From positions 37,937,088 through 38,001,087 of the forward strand of contig NC_090945.1 in NCBI RefSeq assembly GCF_040807025.1: a stretch of 64,000 bases of DNA, given 5' to 3'. Below, piece by piece: positions 62,301 through 64,000 of this stretch. Both the position numbers and the translations under genes were made by a program. The notes under the pieces are model-generated. The model did not search any database. It had not been told where the DNA came from and saw only the letters and a list, made by a program, of their open reading frames with translations. Source of the DNA: Struthio camelus. Taxonomy: Eukaryota; Chordata; Aves; Struthioniformes; Struthionidae. Within the stretch, counting starts at the first letter, position 1, and each line of letters begins with the position of its first letter.

Positions 62301-62563
62301 TCTACCTTTAAAGACTCATCTTACAGAGAAGAGAGGGAAAAATAGGAAAATAATCCAAGCCTACCAGCCCTATTCAGGTCAATGAGAGTCTGGCTCCTTG
62401 CGTCATCATGGAGACTCTTTCCACTGTCTTGCTCCAATTGGATTTGCTTAATCCTCACAGTTTTGGTCACCATCTGGCTCATTTTGTTGTCCACGCAGAG
62501 ACTGTACGACAGACTCCCATTCACTGCAATAGGAACTCTTTGCTGAGTGATTTGATAGCCAGC
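38268..62563 (-). CDS. GATB: Glutamyl-tRNA(Gln) amidotransferase subunit B, mitochondrial (ten 3' exons, C-terminal 410 aa)
   Basis: GatB works with GatA (QRSL1) and GatC in the mitochondrial matrix. The complex converts misacylated Glu-tRNA(Gln) to Gln-tRNA(Gln); GatB activates the glutamyl group with ATP, and GatA supplies ammonia. In transcript order the exons end at 62563-62365, 61394-61272, 58003-57890, 56785-56701, 55969-55925, 53871-53682, 47389-47256, 46827-46749, 41121-40987 and 38396-38268. Phases agree and 1233 nt give 410 residues plus stop. Family motifs in order are [31 protein letters not shown], the GatB signature around [67 protein letters not shown], the helical domain, and the tRNA-binding YqeY-like tail ending [15 protein letters not shown]. 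The human protein is 557 residues, so about 150 N-terminal residues, including the transit peptide, lie to the right. It is convergent with FHIP1A. Confidence 0.96.
40731..40783. repeat. A-rich low-complexity tract
   Basis: Runs of A interrupted by single or triple C (CAAAAAAC and AAACCC patterns). It may be an eroded poly-A tail, but I see no attached retroposon body. Confidence 0.85.
40896..40907. repeat. G12 homopolymer
   Basis: A run of 12 G followed by AGGGGAAGG, 80 bp from the GATB exon at 40987. On the transcribed strand it reads as a C tract just after the donor site. Confidence 0.93.
40987..41121 (-). CDS. GATB: GATB exon, 135 nt, phase 0 to 0
   Basis: Acceptor GATTTTCAG before GTGCTTGAGG and donor GATGAG|GTGATT. 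It encodes [20 protein letters not shown], then a glutamate/glutamine-rich helix ending VIDGQEDE. The donor is weak (GTGATT), but the frame and the conserved join to VMAIKAGN support it. Readthrough would add hydrophobic residues not found in the family. It forms the helical to YqeY-like part. Confidence 0.93.
44426..44449 (+). repeat. G-rich tract
   Basis: G6-T-G4-AGA-G6-AA-GG. It has three long G runs and a final pair, so a G-quadruplex is conceivable but not a textbook four-run match. It lies in the GATB intron on the template-opposite strand. Confidence 0.6.
45588..45620. repeat. A20 joined to G13
   Basis: Twenty A followed directly by thirteen G with no interruption, in a GATB intron. 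Confidence 0.93.
46749..46827 (-). CDS. GATB: GATB exon, 79 nt
   Basis: Acceptor TTTTTCTATAG before CCCCGTCAG and donor AAACAA|GTAAGT (consensus). The first base completes Ser, then [20 protein letters not shown] and SSAAKQ follow. It belongs to the helical domain; the ISSSAAKQ end is conserved in vertebrate GATB. Confidence 0.95.
46828..47255 (-). other. GATB intron (428 bp)
   Basis: Short GT-AG intron with nothing further visible. Confidence 0.88.
47256..47389 (-). CDS. GATB: GATB exon, 134 nt
   Basis: Acceptor TTCTTAAACAG before AATGAAGAC and donor GGAAAG|GTAAGG. It encodes [40 protein letters not shown] and TVKE. It is part of the helical domain that connects the catalytic cradle to the tail. 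Confidence 0.95.
48184..48206. repeat. Perfect inverted repeat (10-bp arms, 3-nt loop)
   Basis: AAATCCAGTG, then TAC, then CACTGGATTT. All ten pairs match. Intronic. Confidence 0.95.
49955..49973. repeat. A19 homopolymer
   Basis: A run of 19 A in the long GATB intron, with no retroposon body recognised beside it. Confidence 0.9.
52623..52674. repeat. Three overlapping inverted repeats
   Basis: Three perfect hairpins share sequence: 52623-52639 (7-bp arms CTTTCTT/AAGAAAG, loop CAG), 52634-52653 (8-bp arms AGAAAGAA/TTCTTTCT, loop TCAC) and 52650-52674 (10-bp arms TTCTGTAGAA/TTCTACAGAA, loop TCAGC). Each overlaps the next, so they would compete in a folded transcript. Confidence 0.92.
53682..53871 (-). 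CDS. GATB: GATB exon, 190 nt
   Basis: Acceptor TTTTCACTAG before GTTCATGCC and donor TTATTG|GTAGGT. It encodes [20 protein letters not shown], then [20 protein letters not shown] and [17 protein letters not shown]. The PEPNLPPL block is the conserved PEPDLPPL motif of bacterial GatB. It marks the end of the catalytic cradle and the start of the helical domain. Confidence 0.96.
53872..55924 (-). other. GATB intron (2.1 kb)
   Basis: GT-AG intron with a short (TAA)n tract at about 54123-54140. Open frames near 54150-54460 and 55062-55337 have no recognisable protein. Confidence 0.85.
55925..55969 (-). CDS. GATB: GATB micro-exon, 45 nt
   Basis: Acceptor TTTTCTTTTAG before GTGCACTATA and donor GATTATAG|GTAATT. 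With flanking bases it reads [16 protein letters not shown]. It corresponds to the conserved MRxKE...DYRYFPEP stretch of the GatB family. It was found only by homology and phase because it is too short to stand out. Confidence 0.95.
55970..56700 (-). other. GATB intron (731 bp)
   Basis: GT-AG intron with a short poly-A run (56298-56312). Nothing else was seen. Confidence 0.88.
56701..56785 (-). CDS. GATB: GATB exon, 85 nt
   Basis: Acceptor GTTGCTGTCAG before ACTATGAAAT and donor AAGCTTGG|GTGAGC. It encodes [20 protein letters not shown] then TRAFDSKLG. The YEIxRQIxxLExGG motif is a GatB family hallmark in the catalytic cradle. Confidence 0.96.
56786..57889 (-). other. GATB intron (1.1 kb)
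   Basis: Its downstream-coordinate half (about 57340-57790) is GC-richer, with internal near-repeats of GGTCCA and AGTCCA type. It may be a dispersed repeat that I cannot name. Confidence 0.75.
57340..57790. repeat. Possible dispersed repeat, family unknown
   Basis: This segment differs from its AT-rich surroundings: GC-rich, with repeated short motifs (GGTCCA, GGGAGTCC, AGGCCTG) and open frames on both strands without domain signatures. Composition and style recall avian LTR fragments, but I see no clear TG...CA ends, target duplication or internal viral genes. This is a guess from texture. Confidence 0.25.
57890..58003 (-). CDS. GATB: GATB exon, 114 nt
   Basis: Acceptor CCTTTTACAG before AGGGTCAGC and donor GCAGTAG|GTAAAT. 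It encodes [20 protein letters not shown] then [18 protein letters not shown]. These are the EGxLRxDANVSV and RTEVKNxNS motifs that help form the nucleotide and aminoacyl site of GatB. Confidence 0.96.
58004..61271 (-). other. GATB intron (3.3 kb)
   Basis: GT-AG intron with a T16 run (58218-58233) and a small perfect palindrome CCAATATTGG at 59666-59675. No exon or named transposon was recognised. Confidence 0.84.
61272..61394 (-). CDS. GATB: GATB exon, 123 nt
   Basis: Acceptor TTCGCTGATAG before GAGTCGGCC and donor ATGGCAG|GTATGG. It encodes [40 protein letters not shown] and A. It carries the second half of the GatB signature ([12 protein letters not shown]). Bacteria usually have Pro where this exon has Gly (GVPL versus GVGL), as in human GATB. 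Confidence 0.95.
61395..62364 (-). other. GATB intron (970 bp)
   Basis: GT-AG intron with a T16 run (62021-62036). No other feature was seen. Confidence 0.87.
62365..62563 (-). CDS. GATB: GATB exon, 199 nt (most upstream exon in window)
   Basis: Acceptor TTTTGTTGACAG before GCTGGCTATC and donor GGGCTG|GTAGGC. It encodes [20 protein letters not shown], then [20 protein letters not shown] and [11 protein letters not shown]. The PxGYQITQ and LEQDSGKxLHD motifs are typical of the catalytic cradle. The preceding residues of the family (KHYFYADLP) must lie on an exon beyond the window. Confidence 0.96.
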
Positions 62564-64000
62564 CTGTCAACAAAATTAGCTGTATGGTCAAATAAAACAT
62601 TTACTTTACAGAAAGCAGCAGCATGGCCAAATGCAGATATTACAGACTAAATTTTCCACAGTGACCTAAGTGAGTGATAGAACACATGCACGAGCAAGTT
62701 CACAAGCTTTATTGCTTCACTGGAAGGGAGGGAAACTTGAAGACGGAACTAGAATTCAAACTAACTGTGACTAGTTGTAGAGCTGGGAAAAATAGAAGAG
62801 CAGTCCTGAATAAGGCAAGTATAAAGATACTATAGTAATGCAGAAATAATCAATAACCAACTGCACAAACACTTGCCATGGATGACAACTCTTGCTGATG
62901 CTGTCTTGGGGCAGGATACGGACTAGAAGAATTTCTTCCAGGCCTGTGCTTCTGTCATCATGTTGTATCTTGTCTGAAGACCCTAACCCTACCTCCACCC
63001 CAAATTTGCACTATCACTCATCTTCCTATCAGGCTGAATCTCCCTCCCTGCCTGTTCAGAACCTATTTACTGGGGGGTAGGGAGGAGGTGCAGAGGAAGA
63101 AATTAGAAGGTGAAGGGGGGGGGAAAATCAAGAAAATGAGGACATTTAGTTTCATCAATGCAGCAATTTTACCAGCTAGACATTACAACTCCACATAAGG
63201 CACACAGCTGATAAATGCCATAGCAGACTTGGGGCTCCACTGAAGGAGGAAACTGCCAGTCAGACAAAAGGCTGCCAGTGACAAGATATTGGAATCACTG
63301 CACTGACCGAAGAATATAGGAGTGAATAATTTACTCTGTTGAGGTAGGGTCCCCATCTCCTCCTCCCTGCTAGCAAGCTCAGTGGTGAGAATTAAAAAAA
63401 GCCTGCCAGATTTCAATGAATTGGGAGGAGTATTTGTTTTCCAAGAAGGAAGGCTGTTACTCCAAAGTTTGGAGATGTTGATAGTGCACTGGGGTGGAGG
63501 GCACTGGTCTGGTACACTGAACAGCTCAGTTTAGATGATGAAGTGCATGACCTTCTAGCCATAATCACTACAATAAAAATAAAATAGATGACTCTATGCA
63601 GTCTATGCTAAGCACACGGTTTTTCCCACCTCCTACAGCTTCTCGTTAAAATGTTTTTTTTTTTAGGCCTCAAATAATGAGTGACAATAAATAGAAAGAA
63701 TCCTATTTCCCATTCACTGCCCCATGTTCAGGACTAAAAATAATCTCATTGTCAAAAGACCTTAAGAGTAGGATTTATTTTATCTGTTCTACACAGCTCT
63801 TTAGCCTAAACTCTACATCTTAATACAGGGTTCCCGACTGGACTGTTTCACTATGATATGCAGGTCAGGCAGTTTATTGTCAGTGTTTTAAACAGAAGCC
63901 AGCCACTAGAAAACCAGAATTATGTGTTTCAACCTAATAAAATGTGTCAGTATCTCCTTGACTCAAATTTCCATGCTTATCTGACCAGAGGATTCTGCAG
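62564..64000 (-). other. GATB intron, continues beyond window
   Basis: No further GATB exon was found here; the expected upstream residues are not readable on the minus strand. It holds a G9 run (63115-63123) and a G-rich stretch near 63072-63090. Nothing else was recognised. Confidence 0.75.

Noticed and set aside
62771..62998. Minus-strand open frame considered as the next upstream GATB exon
   Set aside because: It does not contain the expected residues before AGYQITQQR (a KHYFYADLP-like end), so the real upstream exon must be outside the window.
1..64000. tRNA or rRNA genes, CRISPR arrays, integrated viral genes, bacterial-type operons
   Set aside because: Nothing resembling these was seen on either strand. 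A covariance-model scan such as tRNAscan-SE or Rfam would be needed to exclude small RNA genes fully.

Overview
The window is vertebrate nuclear DNA, most likely from a bird. It has small exons bounded by GT/AG splice sites, introns of 0.3 to more than 10 kb, and a decayed CR1 LINE, the dominant retroposon family of birds and other sauropsids. No bacterial-style operons, tRNA or rRNA genes, or CRISPR arrays were seen.

Two protein-coding genes point towards each other. On the plus strand, positions 10926-26836 carry the last seven coding exons of FHIP1A (formerly FAM160A1), about 681 residues of a roughly 1040-residue protein. Its N-terminal exons lie left of the window, and the first 10.9 kb is intron holding the CR1 copy at 3577-5071. 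On the minus strand, positions 62563 down to 38268 carry ten coding exons of GATB (formerly PET112), the B subunit of the mitochondrial Glu-tRNA(Gln) amidotransferase. About 410 C-terminal residues are present; the transit peptide and first exons lie right of the window. I rebuilt every exon boundary from splice sites and reading-frame phase. Both in-window coding sequences sum to whole codons and end at stops. The FHIP1A/GATB tail-to-tail order matches the arrangement I know from human 4q31.3.

The two stop codons are 11.4 kb apart. This interval should hold both 3' UTRs. A plausible GATB poly(A) signal lies at 37902-37907. The interval also contains an unexplained, splice-flanked open 151-nt segment on the plus strand (31728-31878), which I could not assign to any gene.

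The two genes have no direct functional link. FHIP1A belongs to the cytosolic FTS-Hook-FHIP cargo-adaptor family, and GATB acts in mitochondrial translation.

The noncoding DNA is mostly featureless to the eye. It contains several perfect inverted repeats (19011-19038, 29726-29754, 48184-48206, nested 52623-52674), a 24-bp tandem duplication, and an unusual number of G/C homopolymers of 9-13 nt. I found no convincing new biological system. The best leads are the orphan exon and the perfect hairpins.
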